Positions 27,759-36,337 of a stretch of 64,000 nt of DNA are shown here, piece by piece. The DNA lies in the NCBI GenBank assembly GCA_965202895.1, contig OZ241901.1, positions 3,782,001 through 3,846,000 on the forward strand, written 5' to 3'. Source of the stretch: JAJDXW01 sp965202895 (GTDB taxonomy: Bacteria > Pseudomonadota > Gammaproteobacteria > HK1). The notes beneath the pieces were generated by a model that worked only from the letters and a program-made list of their open reading frames with translations, searched no databases and was not told the origin of the DNA. The translations under genes and the position numbers were made by a program. Each line of letters opens with the position of its first letter. The first letter of the stretch is position 1.

Positions 27759-28730
27759 ATGCGCGCGACCCTGCCGCTCCTCGAACCCACCGACTTCCCG
27801 CCCCTTCGCCGGGACCGGACCGAGACCCTCCAGGTCAACGTGGGCTACCGCTGCAACCAGTCGTGCCTGCACTGCCACGTCAACGCGGGCCCGCGCCGCA
27901 CCGAGGAGATGAGCGGGGAGACGGCCGATCTCGTGCTCGAGTTCCTGCAGGTCTCCGGGGCGGCGACCCTCGACCTCACCGGGGGCGCCCCCGAGCTTCA
28001 TGCGCCTTTCCGGCGCCTCGTCGATACCGCCCGCGGGCTCGGGGTCCACGTGATGGACCGCTGCAACCTCACCGTCCTCGAAGAGCCGGACCAGGTGGAA
28101 GCGGGGCTCTCCGAATTCCTGGCCGCCCGCCGGGTCGAGATCGTCGCCTCCCTGCCGTGCTACGAGGAAGGCAACGTCGACCGCCAGCGCGGCAAGGGGG
28201 TGTTCGACCGCAGCATCGCGGGGCTCCGCCGCCTCAACCGGCTCGGGTACGGGGAGCCGGGCTCCGGTCTCGAGCTCCACCTCGTGTTCAATCCGCAGGG
28301 CCCGGTGCTCCCGCCGCCTCAGCGCGACCTGGAGGCGGAGTACCGCCGGAGCCTCGGCGAGCGGCACGGCGTTCGCTTCAACCGGCTTCTCGTGCTCGCC
28401 AACATGCCGATCGGCCGCTTCGGGAGCACGCTCGTCTCCCGCCGCGAGTTCGATCCCTACATGGCCGCCCTGCGCGCCGCCTACCGGGAGGCGAACCTCG
28501 AGACCGTGATGTGCCGCAACCTCATCAGCGTCGACTGGCGGGGCTACGTATACGACTGCGATTTCAACCAGATGTTGGGGCTCGGGCTTCGCCACCCCGC
28601 GGTCTCGGGCCCGGTGCACCTCTCGGACCTCATCGGCCGGGACCTCGCCGGCAACCCGATCGCGGTCCGCGGCCATTGCTACGGTTGCACGGCGGGGCAG
28701 GGGAGCAGTTGCGGGGGCGCGCTGAGCTGA
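27759..28730 (+). CDS. arsS: Arsenosugar biosynthesis radical SAM protein ArsS (Cys form)
   Basis: This radical S-adenosylmethionine enzyme acts in arsenosugar formation. It has 323 residues. The iron-sulfur cluster motif CNQSCLHCH has Cys at 32, 36 and 39. A conserved EIVASLPCYEEGNVDRQRG segment, NPQGPVLPP, and the Cys-rich tail CYGCTAGQGSSCGG follow. Known relatives include versions with selenocysteine in that tail, but here the codon is TGC. The gene heads a tight cluster: the next glycosyltransferase start overlaps its 3' end. Two 15-bp direct repeats upstream may be its operator. No arsM or arsR gene is visible. Confidence 0.92.
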   Translation: MRATLPLLEPTDFPPLRRDRTETLQVNVGYRCNQSCLHCHVNAGPRRTEEMSGETADLVLEFLQVSGAATLDLTGGAPELHAPFRRLVDTARGLGVHVMDRCNLTVLEEPDQVEAGLSEFLAARRVEIVASLPCYEEGNVDRQRGKGVFDRSIAGLRRLNRLGYGEPGSGLELHLVFNPQGPVLPPPQRDLEAEYRRSLGERHGVRFNRLLVLANMPIGRFGSTLVSRREFDPYMAALRAAYREANLETVMCRNLISVDWRGYVYDCDFNQMLGLGLRHPAVSGPVHLSDLIGRDLAGNPIAVRGHCYGCTAGQGSSCGGALS

Positions 28731-29449
28731 GCCGGCGGGCGCTCTCCATCGTGATCCCGTCGCTTGATGAGGCGGAAGGCATCGGGGCCGCGCTCGAAGC
28801 CCTGCGTCCGCTGCGCGAACGGGGGCACGAGGTCATCGTGGCGGACGGCGGCAGCACGGACGGAACCCCCCGGCTCGCGGCCCGCGGGGCGGACCGGGTG
28901 ATCGCCGCGGCCCGCGGGCGGGCTCGCCAGATGAACGCGGGCGCCGAGGTCGCGACGGGCAGCGTGGTCGTGTTCCTGCACGCCGACACGACCCTGCCGC
29001 CGGAAGCGGATCGGGCGGTCTCGGAGGCGCTCGGCGACCGGCCGGGCTGGGGCAGCTTCGCGGTGCGGCTCTCCGGCCCGCACCCCGCCTTCCGGGTGAT
29101 CGAGCGCATGATCTCCCTTCGCTCCCGGCTGAGCGGCATCGCGACCGGAGACCAGGCGATCTTCGTCGCGCGGGACCTCTTTCTCGCCGCGGGGGGGTTC
29201 GCGGACGTCCCCCTGCTCGAGGACGTGGATCTGTGCCGCCGGCTCCGGCGGATCGTCCGGCCGGTCCGCCCGCGGGCGCCGGTGGTCACGTCGAGCCGCC
29301 GCTGGGAGGCGGGCGGGATCGCACGAACGACGGTGTTGATGTGGTGGATCCGGGGGGCCGGCGCGCTCGGCGTCGAGCCCGCCCGGCTCGCCCGGTACTA
29401 CCGGTTCGGGAGCGGCTCCGGGAACGGCTCCGGGCGCGGGAGCCGATGA
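28709..29449 (+). CDS. TIGR04283-type arsenosugar glycosyltransferase
   Basis: This family 2-like glycosyltransferase has 246 residues when started at the TTG at 28709, inside the end of arsS, where GGGGAG lies just upstream. No ATG or GTG fits before the conserved start LSIVIPSLDEAEGI. The nucleotide-sugar signature VIVADGGSTDGTP is present. So are ARGRARQMNAGA, VVFLHADTTLPP (the DxD-like HAD) and GDQAIFVAR. Overlap with arsS and an ATGA overlap with the next gene indicate translational coupling across the cluster. It likely adds or processes the sugar moiety on the arsenic compound. Confidence 0.88.
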   Translation: MRGRAELSRRALSIVIPSLDEAEGIGAALEALRPLRERGHEVIVADGGSTDGTPRLAARGADRVIAAARGRARQMNAGAEVATGSVVVFLHADTTLPPEADRAVSEALGDRPGWGSFAVRLSGPHPAFRVIERMISLRSRLSGIATGDQAIFVARDLFLAAGGFADVPLLEDVDLCRRLRRIVRPVRPRAPVVTSSRRWEAGGIARTTVLMWWIRGAGALGVEPARLARYYRFGSGSGNGSGRGSR

Positions 29450-30153
29450 CGGTCGAGATCGCGGTATTCGCCCGCGCCCCGGTGCCGGGGCGGGCCAAGC
29501 GCCGGCTCATCCCCGCGCTCGGGGAGGAGGGCGCGGCGGACCTCCAGCGCCGGATGACCGACCGGGCGGTGGCCGCGGCGGTGGCCGCCCGCGCCGGCCC
29601 GGTCTCGCTCTGGTGCACCCCGGACCGCGGCCACCCTTCCTTCCGCGACCTCGCCTGCCGCCATCCCATCCGGCTCAGGGTGCAGGAGGGCCGGGACCTC
29701 GGCGAACGCATGGGCGCCGCGATGCGGCACATGCTGGTCCGGGGTTCGTGCGCGCTCCTCGCCGGAAGCGATTGCCCGCGGCTCGGCGCGGGCGAATTTC
29801 GCCAGGCCGCGGAGTGGCTCGAGGCCGGGACGGATGCGGTGCTCGCTCCCGCCCTCGACGGCGGCTACGTTCTCATCGGCCTTCGCCGGTACGAGGCATC
29901 GCTGTTCGCCGGCATGGACTGGGGGACGGACCGGGTGCTGTCCGGGACCCGCCGGCGCCTCCGCGAGCTCGGGTGGGGCTGGCGCGAGACGGAGCCGCTG
30001 CCCGACGTCGACCGCCCCTCCGACCTCGTGCACCTGGAAGCGGGAACGGATCCCCTTTGCGTAAGCCGAATCGAATCATTCGGCGAGAAACTGCCGGAGG
30101 CGCGCGAACGGGATGACGGCGATCGGAAGCGACCGGAGCGGAGTGTTCGGTGA
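29446..30153 (+). CDS. TIGR04282-type arsenosugar glycosyltransferase (DUF2064)
   Basis: This 235-residue protein has a nucleotide-sugar transferase-like fold of the DUF2064 family. Signature parts are FARAPVPGRAKRRLIPALG near the start, RVQEGRDLGERM, LLAGSDCPRLGAGEF, APALDGGYVLIGLRR, and the TDRVLSGTRRRL region. The ATG overlaps the previous stop. It completes the three-gene arsenosugar unit with arsS and the TIGR04283 enzyme. The last 20 residues are a charged tail beyond the conserved domain. Confidence 0.9.
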   Translation: MTVEIAVFARAPVPGRAKRRLIPALGEEGAADLQRRMTDRAVAAAVAARAGPVSLWCTPDRGHPSFRDLACRHPIRLRVQEGRDLGERMGAAMRHMLVRGSCALLAGSDCPRLGAGEFRQAAEWLEAGTDAVLAPALDGGYVLIGLRRYEASLFAGMDWGTDRVLSGTRRRLRELGWGWRETEPLPDVDRPSDLVHLEAGTDPLCVSRIESFGEKLPEARERDDGDRKRPERSVR

Positions 30154-30567
30154 CGATTCGCGAACAACCCGCTCCTGCCGCCCGAACGCACCCTGCCGAG
30201 CAAGGCCACCGAGGCGGTTTCCTTCAAGGCGGCGGAGCCTGCAATCCTCGAACGGGTTGGACTTGGTCGAGTAGAGGCGTCGGCCGCCCGGCGCCTCTAC
30301 TCGACCAAGTCCAGTCGGGCGCAGCTTCCCGGATGTGGTGCTGGAGGTACAGGCCAACGCCTCCCCGGCCGGGGTTTCTGAACCCGGTCGGGGACCTCTC
30401 TCTTCGATGACCGACTCCGGCCGGCCGGCGCCGCCGTCTCCTGCGGTTCGGAGGCGGCGGAGGGCCGCCGCGGCCGCGGGACCCCGACCGAGCTCCGGCT
30501 CGGAGTCCCCCCGCCGGTCGCCGACGGGCCGGGTTGCTCCGCGTCGAGTCGCGGTCGGCGGGCGGTG
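30154..30567. other. Convergent intergenic region with a large hairpin
   Basis: There is no gene in these 414 bases, which lie between the 3' ends of the arsenosugar unit and the leftward DUF2147 gene. The main object is the hairpin at 30254-30317. The rest is very GC-rich, with several smaller inverted repeats around 30430-30520. Confidence 0.55.
30254..30317. terminator. Long perfect hairpin, possible bidirectional terminator or mobile-element trace
   Basis: A 22-base arm (30258-30279) is matched perfectly by its complement at 30292-30313. The stem continues inward through a T-G wobble and three more pairs to a 4-base CCGC loop, giving about 26 pairs. It stands between converging genes, as a terminator would, but no T-run follows. 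Confidence 0.5.
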
Positions 30568-31017
30568 CTACTCGACGGGTGTCAAGACCACCGTCTTTCC
30601 GAGCAACGGGAGCCCGATGATGTAGCCGCGCACCTTCAGCGTCCCGTCCCGCTGGAGCTTCATCACGCACTTGTAGGTCTTTCCGTCCCGCGGATCGTAG
30701 ATGGCGCCGTCTTCCCACCTCGTGTCGCCCGCCCGGGAGAACCCGGACATGATGTCCATGCCGAGGATGGGACGCGCGCGAAGGGCCGGATCGGGGTTGT
30801 TCTCGTCCAGCACCTCGTTTCCGTCCTCGTCGAGCGGCTCGTCGAGGGCCGCGACCCGCCCGCAGAGAAGCTCTCCGCAGGCATAGATGCGCACATGGGC
30901 CACGCCGGCATCCCAGAGACCGGTGATCTCCTTTGCGGAGGCGACGGAGGGGACGGCCAGCATCAGCGAGGCGGCCATGAAGAGCCCCCTCACCGGAACA
31001 CTGGTCCGTCCGGGCAT
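30568..31017 (-). CDS. DUF2147 domain protein, exported
   Basis: This 149-residue protein has a signal peptide (VRGLFMAASLMLAVPSVASA, cleavage about residue 29). A DUF2147 beta-barrel-like domain follows: ITGLWDAGVAHVRIYACGEL, then LCGRVAALDEP, GMDIMSGF, WEDGAIYDPRDGKTY and LKVRGYIIGLPLLGKT. The family is periplasmic, lipocalin-like and of unknown function. Starting at 31017 gives a normal signal peptide. The next upstream gene, also exported, ends 17 bp before this start, so the two are likely cotranscribed. Confidence 0.85.
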   Translation of the reverse strand: MPGRTSVPVRGLFMAASLMLAVPSVASAKEITGLWDAGVAHVRIYACGELLCGRVAALDEPLDEDGNEVLDENNPDPALRARPILGMDIMSGFSRAGDTRWEDGAIYDPRDGKTYKCVMKLQRDGTLKVRGYIIGLPLLGKTVVLTPVE

Positions 31018-31034
31018 GGTCGCGAGCGGGGGTT

Positions 31035-31580
31035 CTACTCCAGAACCGTCCAGAGCGCGCCGTCCCTGGAAGCTACCGTCAGGCACCGCAACAGTGCTTG
31101 CTTGGTCTCCGCCGCGGTGGTTTCCGCTCCGCTGGCGAACGACGAAGCCAACGAGGTGGCGAGGCCGATGCCCGCCCCGATCAACGTGCTTTCACCCTTG
31201 TCCACGTCGATGATGTCCGAGCCCTCGAACACGCTGAACATCTGGCCGAATTCAAGGCCGGCCGCCGCCCCTGCCACGGTGCCTTCCACTGCTCCGGTCA
31301 AGGTCTTGAGCTGGCTTTCCTGGGCCGCCGTCATCTGCCGGTTGTTGGCCGCTTGGCGGCAGATTTGCAACACCTGCTCATACGTGGCCTCGTTCCCCGG
31401 CTCGACGAGAACGGCCGGCCTGTATGCATCGGCACCGAGCCCGCTCGATCCGACCACCCCCGAATATGCCGAGCCGCAGCCGGACAATATCCCCAACACC
31501 GGCAGCACGGAAGCGCTCATAAAGAGCAGGTCGAATCTCGCAGCGTGTCTACGAGAACAAGATGGTCTTTTCGCGGTCAC
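31035..31580 (-). CDS. Lipoprotein of unknown function with glycine-rich membrane-like tail
   Basis: The GTG at 31580 is chosen because AGGAGAGG precedes it closely and it gives a normal signal: basic KRPSCSRRHAAR, hydrophobic FDLLFMSASVLPVLGILSG, then the lipobox Cys. The 181-residue product has a conserved-looking region CRQAANNRQMTAAQESQLKT. After it comes a Gly/Ala-rich stretch (VEGTVAGAAAGLEFG, GAGIGLATSLASSFASG) like glycine-zipper lipoproteins. No exact family is recognised. Base composition is visibly less GC-rich than the surrounding genes, suggesting acquisition. Confidence 0.65.
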   Translation of the reverse strand: MTAKRPSCSRRHAARFDLLFMSASVLPVLGILSGCGSAYSGVVGSSGLGADAYRPAVLVEPGNEATYEQVLQICRQAANNRQMTAAQESQLKTLTGAVEGTVAGAAAGLEFGQMFSVFEGSDIIDVDKGESTLIGAGIGLATSLASSFASGAETTAAETKQALLRCLTVASRDGALWTVLE

Positions 31581-31663
31581 GTCCTCTCCTTCACTTCTTC
31601 ACTTTGATGGCGGGATAGCGGGCTTCAATACGAAGCCGCGAATCGGTCCAATTCCAGGGACGC

Positions 31664-32086
31664 TCAACAATTTATGTAGGCCGGCTCCCCCGAGTTACTC
31701 CTGGAAAGGCGGCATCCAGAATCACCTTCTCCTCTGCAAAGTGCCAGCGCACGATTCAGGTTATCGTCTCTTGATGGCCCGCTCGCCGCATAGTAGCCAT
31801 CGTCGCTCTCTACGAGAACGCCACAGTTTGTAAACGCACGAATCGCTAGCTCGCATGATCGTGATTGCTTCCCACAGTTCACGAGCGCATCTCTCTCGGC
31901 CTCCGCGGCACTAGATCTTCCCTCTACGATATTCCACCCCCTCCTATCGGAGTCCCTGTACCATGCGATTGCACTATAGGAGGGCGTGATTCCGAAACCG
32001 TTATCACCACCGCATCCCCCCAATCCTACGAGGAGAACACCGCAGCAAGCAACGACGGCGGAAAGTCCTTTCAACTTCGGTTTCAT
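31664..32086 (-). CDS. DUF4189-like lipoprotein
   Basis: This 140-residue protein has a clear lipoprotein signal (MKPKLKGLSAVVACCGVLL, lipobox VGLGGC at about residue 25). A DUF4189-type domain follows: AIAWYRDSDRRGWNIVEG, then AEAERDALVNCG, CELAIRAFTNCGVL, GYYAASG, and LNRALALCRGEGDSGCRL. The paired cysteines are typical of the family. The gene is relatively A/T-rich, like the neighbouring lipoprotein. It starts 32 bp after the end of the adhesin gene on the same strand, so these surface genes may be expressed together. Confidence 0.75.
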   Translation of the reverse strand: MKPKLKGLSAVVACCGVLLVGLGGCGGDNGFGITPSYSAIAWYRDSDRRGWNIVEGRSSAAEAERDALVNCGKQSRSCELAIRAFTNCGVLVESDDGYYAASGPSRDDNLNRALALCRGEGDSGCRLSRSNSGEPAYINC

Positions 32087-32117
32087 TCCTGTGCTCTCTT
32101 AATTTCCAATTTCGGGA

Positions 32118-33573
32118 TCAGGCTGCGCGGTCCACGGTGATGTCCAAGGTCCGGATGGTCGTGAGTTCGGGGTTATTGAGCAATTGGAACGTCGCCCGCG
32201 CGGACGTGGCGCCTTGGGGGATGGTGACGAGGGCAGGCTCATCAACGTAGTCCACGCCTGCCACAGCCGGGTTGTCCCCGCTGCCCGGGGCCAAGCGTAC
32301 GGACAGCCGCACGTCCGTGGTCGCCGGGGCGGATAGGGCGACCTCCACTTCGACGGTCCCACCGGTCGGTGCGGACGGCTGGAGGAAGCGCACCGTCACG
32401 CCGTCCACCTCCGTGCCCTGCTGCGCGGCCCGCTCGATGGTGCGGATCCGCCCCACGTTCTCCACCGGACGCCACAGGTCGGACGCCGAGGCGCCGCCCG
32501 CCATCGCGAACGTGCCGAAGCCCTCCCACTTCGGGCGGCGCTTGGCCGGCCCGCCGAACGGGACGTTGAGCGAAAGCCTGAACGAGCCGCGGTTCGCGCC
32601 CGAGCCGAGCCCCGTGTGGGCGTCCAGGCGCAGGTACTGGTGGGGGGCCCAGCCGAGACCGAGGCGCCCGTCGGAGAGGGTCCGCCCGGTGTCGCCGCGC
32701 TCCCACCGGCTCAGTGCGGTGTCGAGCGACACGGTGCTGGTCACGTCGAGCCGGAGGCTCACCTCGGTCCCGCCGACCGCGCGCTCCTCGTAGCCCCGGC
32801 GACCGGGCCGCCACTCGGTGGTCGGGACGTAGTGCTGCAACGCGACCTCGCCCCATCCCCCGGCGTAGTCCGTGCCGAGCACGACGCGCTGGTGCCCGCG
32901 CTCGACGTTCTCCTGCACCAGTGCCGTCACCCCCACCACGTCCGCGCCCGTGGATTGCCCGCGCGCGAACCGGAACGCCGTCCCGAGGCGCACGTCGTTG
33001 CGCCGGAACCCGCGATCGTCGGTCCAGCGGGTCATGCCCTGCTGGAGGAAGAAGGCGCTGCCGGTGAAGCCCGCGGCATCCGGGTCGGAGCTCGCTCCGC
33101 CGCGGGACGCGAGCGGGATGACCGCGTCCAGCTCTCCGGCCAGCCCCTGCCCGAGCGGGGACCAGGACATGCGGTGCACGAGGCTGAAGTGCTCGCCGAA
33201 CACCCCGCGCCCCTGCTCGGTCAGGAGGCGGGCGGCGCCGTCGAGCAGGACGCCGCCGAGCTGGTTCCCGATGCAGCGCGAGCCGGCGTCCCAATCCGCC
33301 TCCGCTCCCGAGGAAGCAGTCAGACAGGTGCTCGCCTGCTCCAAGGACCAAGGCGCGCCCGAGGTCTCGGCAGCGGACGTTGGAGCGGCAACGCTGACCG
33401 CGCCGACGGCAACGCCAGCCAGGAGGAGACGGCGGAAGTTCGTCCCTGCAGGGAGACTCGGGAGTTCAGGAAGCGGAAGTCTGCCAAGGGCCGATCGGCC
33501 CCGGCTTGGAGGAAGATCCGTAACTACGTGTTCGAGGGATCTATGGTGGTTCCGGGGGGGGGGGGGGGTACAT
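32118..33573 (-). CDS. Inverse-autotransporter-like surface protein with Calx-beta tail, phase-variable start
   Basis: The well-defined part runs leftward from about 33440. A signal peptide (NFRRLLLAGVAVGAVSVAAP, TSAA) leads into an outer-membrane beta-barrel resembling the inverse autotransporter domain of intimin/invasin: GGVLLDGAARLLTEQG, FTGSAFFLQQGMTRW, NDVRLGTAFRF, RLGLGWAPHQYLRLDAHTG. A C-terminal Calx-beta-like domain of about 110 residues ends at 32118. No ATG, GTG or TTG lies in frame between the signal peptide and a 15-base C tract; the codon before NFRR is ACG. The only ATG (33573-33571) sits just before the tract and is out of frame by one base. Losing one C gives a continuous frame of about 485 codons. 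Otherwise only a TTG at 33344, behind the signal peptide, is available. Confidence 0.75.
33554..33568. repeat. 15-base G/C homopolymer, candidate phase-variation tract 1
   Basis: This is a run of 15 G on the top strand (C in the coding sense) two bases after the ATG of the leftward surface-protein gene. With 15 C the ATG frame ends at a TAG about ten codons later. With 14 or 17 C it runs into the signal peptide and barrel. Confidence 0.75.
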
Positions 33574-34099
33574 GTGTCTGAAAACCTGCTTCAGGATTTG
33601 CTGGGCCATAACCTTTCAGACACTTTGACGAATGTCAATCCTCCCAGGAAATTTTTTCAAAATGAGGAAAATATTTTGTTTTCAGCAGGTTACGTTGTTC
33701 CCGAGTCGTCGTTCGGATCAGGATGCAATGGGGAGGGTGAGCTCGGGGGAAGGATGGCGGCAGGGACAGGGGGTGGGATCGAAGCGAAGCGGGGGTGGCG
33801 CCGGACCGGGTTCGACGGCGAGTCGTACCGCACCGGCCCGGGCTGTCCCGGCGCGGTCCGGCTGCCGTATCGAAGGGCCGCCGGCCTGCGTTACCGCCCG
33901 TGCTGATGCGCGCCGCGCGGATGTGTACCGCCCCCGGGGAGGGCTCGCCGCGTTTCTCGTTGGCGGCGCGACGGCGCGCCGCCTCGGGCGGCGGTGGGCC
34001 CGACCCCACCGGATCGGGGCGGGTGCGCGGTCCGCACAGGACAGGTTCACGTTGCACGAGTCGGCTTGCGCGAGGCGGGCTCCGGGGAACGTCCCGGGT
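33574..34099. other. Promoter region of the inverse autotransporter and gene-free DNA
   Basis: The first 140 bases (33575-33715) are much richer in A and T than anything nearby and probably hold the leftward promoter of the surface-protein gene. The remaining 390 bases are GC-rich, and I see no convincing gene in them. Confidence 0.5.
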
Positions 34100-35488
34100 T
34101 CACCGGAGCACGCTCATGACCGCGCGCGCATCGACGACGTGGGCTCCGGCCCCACTCCTCGGAACGGCGCCCACCGGGACGAACCGCGCGCGGCACACCT
34201 CGGCGTCCATGGCGCGGGCCAGGTTCCCGACGTCGCCGCGGGCAACGGTCCCGGAGGCGGTGGCCGGCTTCATCGTCCACTCGGCCTCACCCACCAGCAG
34301 CCGCCGGCCATCGACCGAGCGTGCGACGACGTCCAGCTCCGGTGCGTTGCCCCGCCAGTATCTCTGCGCGGGCTCCCACGGACCGAGCTTCGCCAAGGTC
34401 GTATCCGAGCGGTGCAGCATGGGCACGGCCATGCGGCACAGCTCCTCCCAAGCCAGGGACTCGAGGTTCGGCCGATGCCGGCGCCAGTAGCGCAGCCGCG
34501 TCTCGCGGGGCGCCGCGGCCAGGGCTGCCCGATGCGGAGCGACCACCCGGAACCACAACCTCAGAAAGGGATCGTCGATCCGGTAGAGGCTCCGCTTGCC
34601 TGATCTCGGGTCGCTGCCGAAAGGCGTCTCACGGCGCACGAGCCCCATCTCCATCAGGGACGCCAGCGGTTTCGACAGTCCGGAGGCGGGCTTGCCCAGG
34701 CGGCCCGCGATCTCGCTGACCCGGTGCGCGCCGTTGCCGATGACGTCCAGCACGGGCCGTAGCGGGGTCGCCGGGGGCGTCTCTTCCCGCAGTAGCCGAT
34801 CGGGCTCTCCGTGCAGCGGTCCCGCGGGGTCGAGGACCAGGGCGTCCACCGCGGTGTCGAGATCGCCCTCGAAAGGTTCGGCCAGCTCCCAGTAGCGAGG
34901 CATCCCGCCCCACAACCCATACAGGGAGACCGGGTCGCGGTGGCCGTCGAACGGGAAGGCCTCGGCGAGATGCCCCGGTTGCAGCGGTCGCACCGCAAAT
35001 GCCTCGACCGCCCGGCCGTACAGGGGGGCGGAGGTGTCCAGGATCGCGCTGTGCATCATGGGCTGGCTCGACCCGCAGACGACCAGTGTCAGCCGCCGCT
35101 CCGGACGGTCCAACCAGCTCTGGAGGACACTGGCCAGAGCGGGGTCCGCGGCGAGGAGGTAGGGCAGCTCGTCGAGAACGAACGGACCCTGCCAGCCGGC
35201 TCGTTCGGCTTCCGCGGACAGCCGCATCAGGAACGAACGCCAGTCCGGGTACTCGACGTCCGCGAAGCCGGGGAAGCGCTCTGCGACCGCCCCGGCCAGA
35301 TAGCGCCGCTGCACCGGCGGTGCGGACTGATCGGCTACCGCGTAGAGGCCGTCGTGCCTTCTCGACCATTCGATGAGCAGGCGTGACTTGCCGACCCGAC
35401 GGCGCCCCCAGACGACCGCGAACGCGCCGGGCCGCGAGAGCACGCCGTCCAGCCGGTGCATCTCGTCGTGACGATTGAGGAATCGCAT
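34100..35488 (-). CDS. AAA ATPase, archaeal-type/DUF234-like
   Basis: This 462-residue ATP-binding protein has Walker A GRRRVGKS (residues 28-35), a Walker B-like FVLDELPYLL, a VVCGSSQPMM sensor strand, and a winged-helix region (VSEIAGRLGKPASGLSKPL). A C-terminal nuclease-like domain (NAPELDVVARS, LLVGEAEW) completes the pattern of the archaeal ATPase/DUF234 group. It is distant from the DUF4143 ATPase at 21.5 kb but of the same general kind. The start at 35488 follows the family pattern MRFLNRHDEMHRL. An A/T-rich nested palindrome lies immediately upstream. Its role is unknown, and such genes are typical of accessory DNA. Confidence 0.85.
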   Translation of the reverse strand: MRFLNRHDEMHRLDGVLSRPGAFAVVWGRRRVGKSRLLIEWSRRHDGLYAVADQSAPPVQRRYLAGAVAERFPGFADVEYPDWRSFLMRLSAEAERAGWQGPFVLDELPYLLAADPALASVLQSWLDRPERRLTLVVCGSSQPMMHSAILDTSAPLYGRAVEAFAVRPLQPGHLAEAFPFDGHRDPVSLYGLWGGMPRYWELAEPFEGDLDTAVDALVLDPAGPLHGEPDRLLREETPPATPLRPVLDVIGNGAHRVSEIAGRLGKPASGLSKPLASLMEMGLVRRETPFGSDPRSGKRSLYRIDDPFLRLWFRVVAPHRAALAAAPRETRLRYWRRHRPNLESLAWEELCRMAVPMLHRSDTTLAKLGPWEPAQRYWRGNAPELDVVARSVDGRRLLVGEAEWTMKPATASGTVARGDVGNLARAMDAEVCRARFVPVGAVPRSGAGAHVVDARAVMSVLR

Positions 35489-35491
35489 CAG

Positions 35492-35532
35492 AAAATTATA
35501 TCGGACAGCATTATGCTTGCCGGCATAATTTT
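35492..35532. promoter_or_regulatory. Nested palindrome upstream of the AAA ATPase gene
   Basis: AAAATTAT at 35492 pairs with ATAATTTT at 35525. Between them lie the odd palindrome GCATTATGC (35508-35516) and ATGC/GCAT arms around TTGCCGG. The site is A/T-rich in GC-rich surroundings and three bases from the start codon, so it is a likely operator or promoter. Confidence 0.55.
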
Positions 35533-35692
35533 CATGTGCGCGATCTTCGTACTGCCTGCACCCGGCCACTGCTCGATTCGTGTCGGGGCCGGCCTTCGAT
35601 CGGCGCATCTCCCCCGGACGTCTCCTCATCGAGCCGGGGCGCCCGGCCCTCGCGCCGCGGGGCGTCGTGGACGCGGGGAGCGGCGGCCGGAC

Positions 35693-36337
35693 TCAGGCGG
35701 GGGCGCGCGAGTAGCGCCAGACCGTGGCCGGCGGCAGATTGGCGGCGGTGAACGCGAACCGCCGCCCCGTCAGCCCGAGCGCTTCGCACGGCAGGGGGGA
35801 CGGGACGCCGTACGAGTACTGCACGAGGGAGCCGCCGTCCGAGAGCACGCGGAACGCGGCCCGCACGATCGCGTCACGCTCGCTGCGCGGCAGGCTGTTC
35901 AGCGGGAGCGACGAGACCACGGTGGAAACGCGGCCCACCTGCCCGGCGGGGAGGATCTCCTCCAGTTGCCGGGCATCGGAGAGGAGCACGTTCGCCCTCG
36001 GGAACTGGCCCTCGAGCCATGCGTGCAGGTGCCGGTCCCGCTCCACGAGGACGAGGCGTTCCTCGGGAACGCCGGCCGCGAGCAGGGCACGGGTCACCGA
36101 GCCGGTGCCCGGCCCGAGCTCGACCACCAGGCTGCCATCCGCGACGTCCGCCTGCGCGGCCCGGGCCATGGCGCGGGCGAGGGCGGGCGCGCTCGGTGCG
36201 ATCGCCCCGATGTGGAGGGGATGCGCGAGCCACCGGCGGAGAAACAGGGCAAGCTCGGTGCGCCGGCGGCGTGCGACGGGGAACCCGGCTCCGGCCGTGC
36301 GGGGCGGTGTTGCCGGGCGGGACGCGCCTCTTCTCAT
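35693..36337 (-). CDS. SAM-dependent methyltransferase (phospholipid N-methyltransferase-like)
   Basis: This 214-residue class I methyltransferase has the SAM-binding loop VVELGPGTGSVT and the acidic strand LVLVERDRHLHAW. The SSLPLNSLP motif is typical of the PmtA/rRNA-dimethylase-like group. The N-terminal helix ELALFLRRWLAHPLHIGAIAP is seen in bacterial phospholipid N-methyltransferases, which methylate phosphatidylethanolamine toward phosphatidylcholine. The ATG at 36337 is preferred because an in-frame ATG at 36424 would lie only 30 bp from the divergent gene and inside its likely promoter. The longer start cannot be excluded. Confidence 0.8.
   Translation of the reverse strand: MRRGASRPATPPRTAGAGFPVARRRRTELALFLRRWLAHPLHIGAIAPSAPALARAMARAAQADVADGSLVVELGPGTGSVTRALLAAGVPEERLVLVERDRHLHAWLEGQFPRANVLLSDARQLEEILPAGQVGRVSTVVSSLPLNSLPRSERDAIVRAAFRVLSDGGSLVQYSYGVPSPLPCEALGLTGRRFAFTAANLPPATVWRYSRAPA

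Noticed and set aside
28690..28725. Selenocysteine codon in the arsS tail
   Set aside because: The tail motif GSSCGG has TGC at the position where relatives may have Sec, and there is no in-frame TGA before the normal stop.
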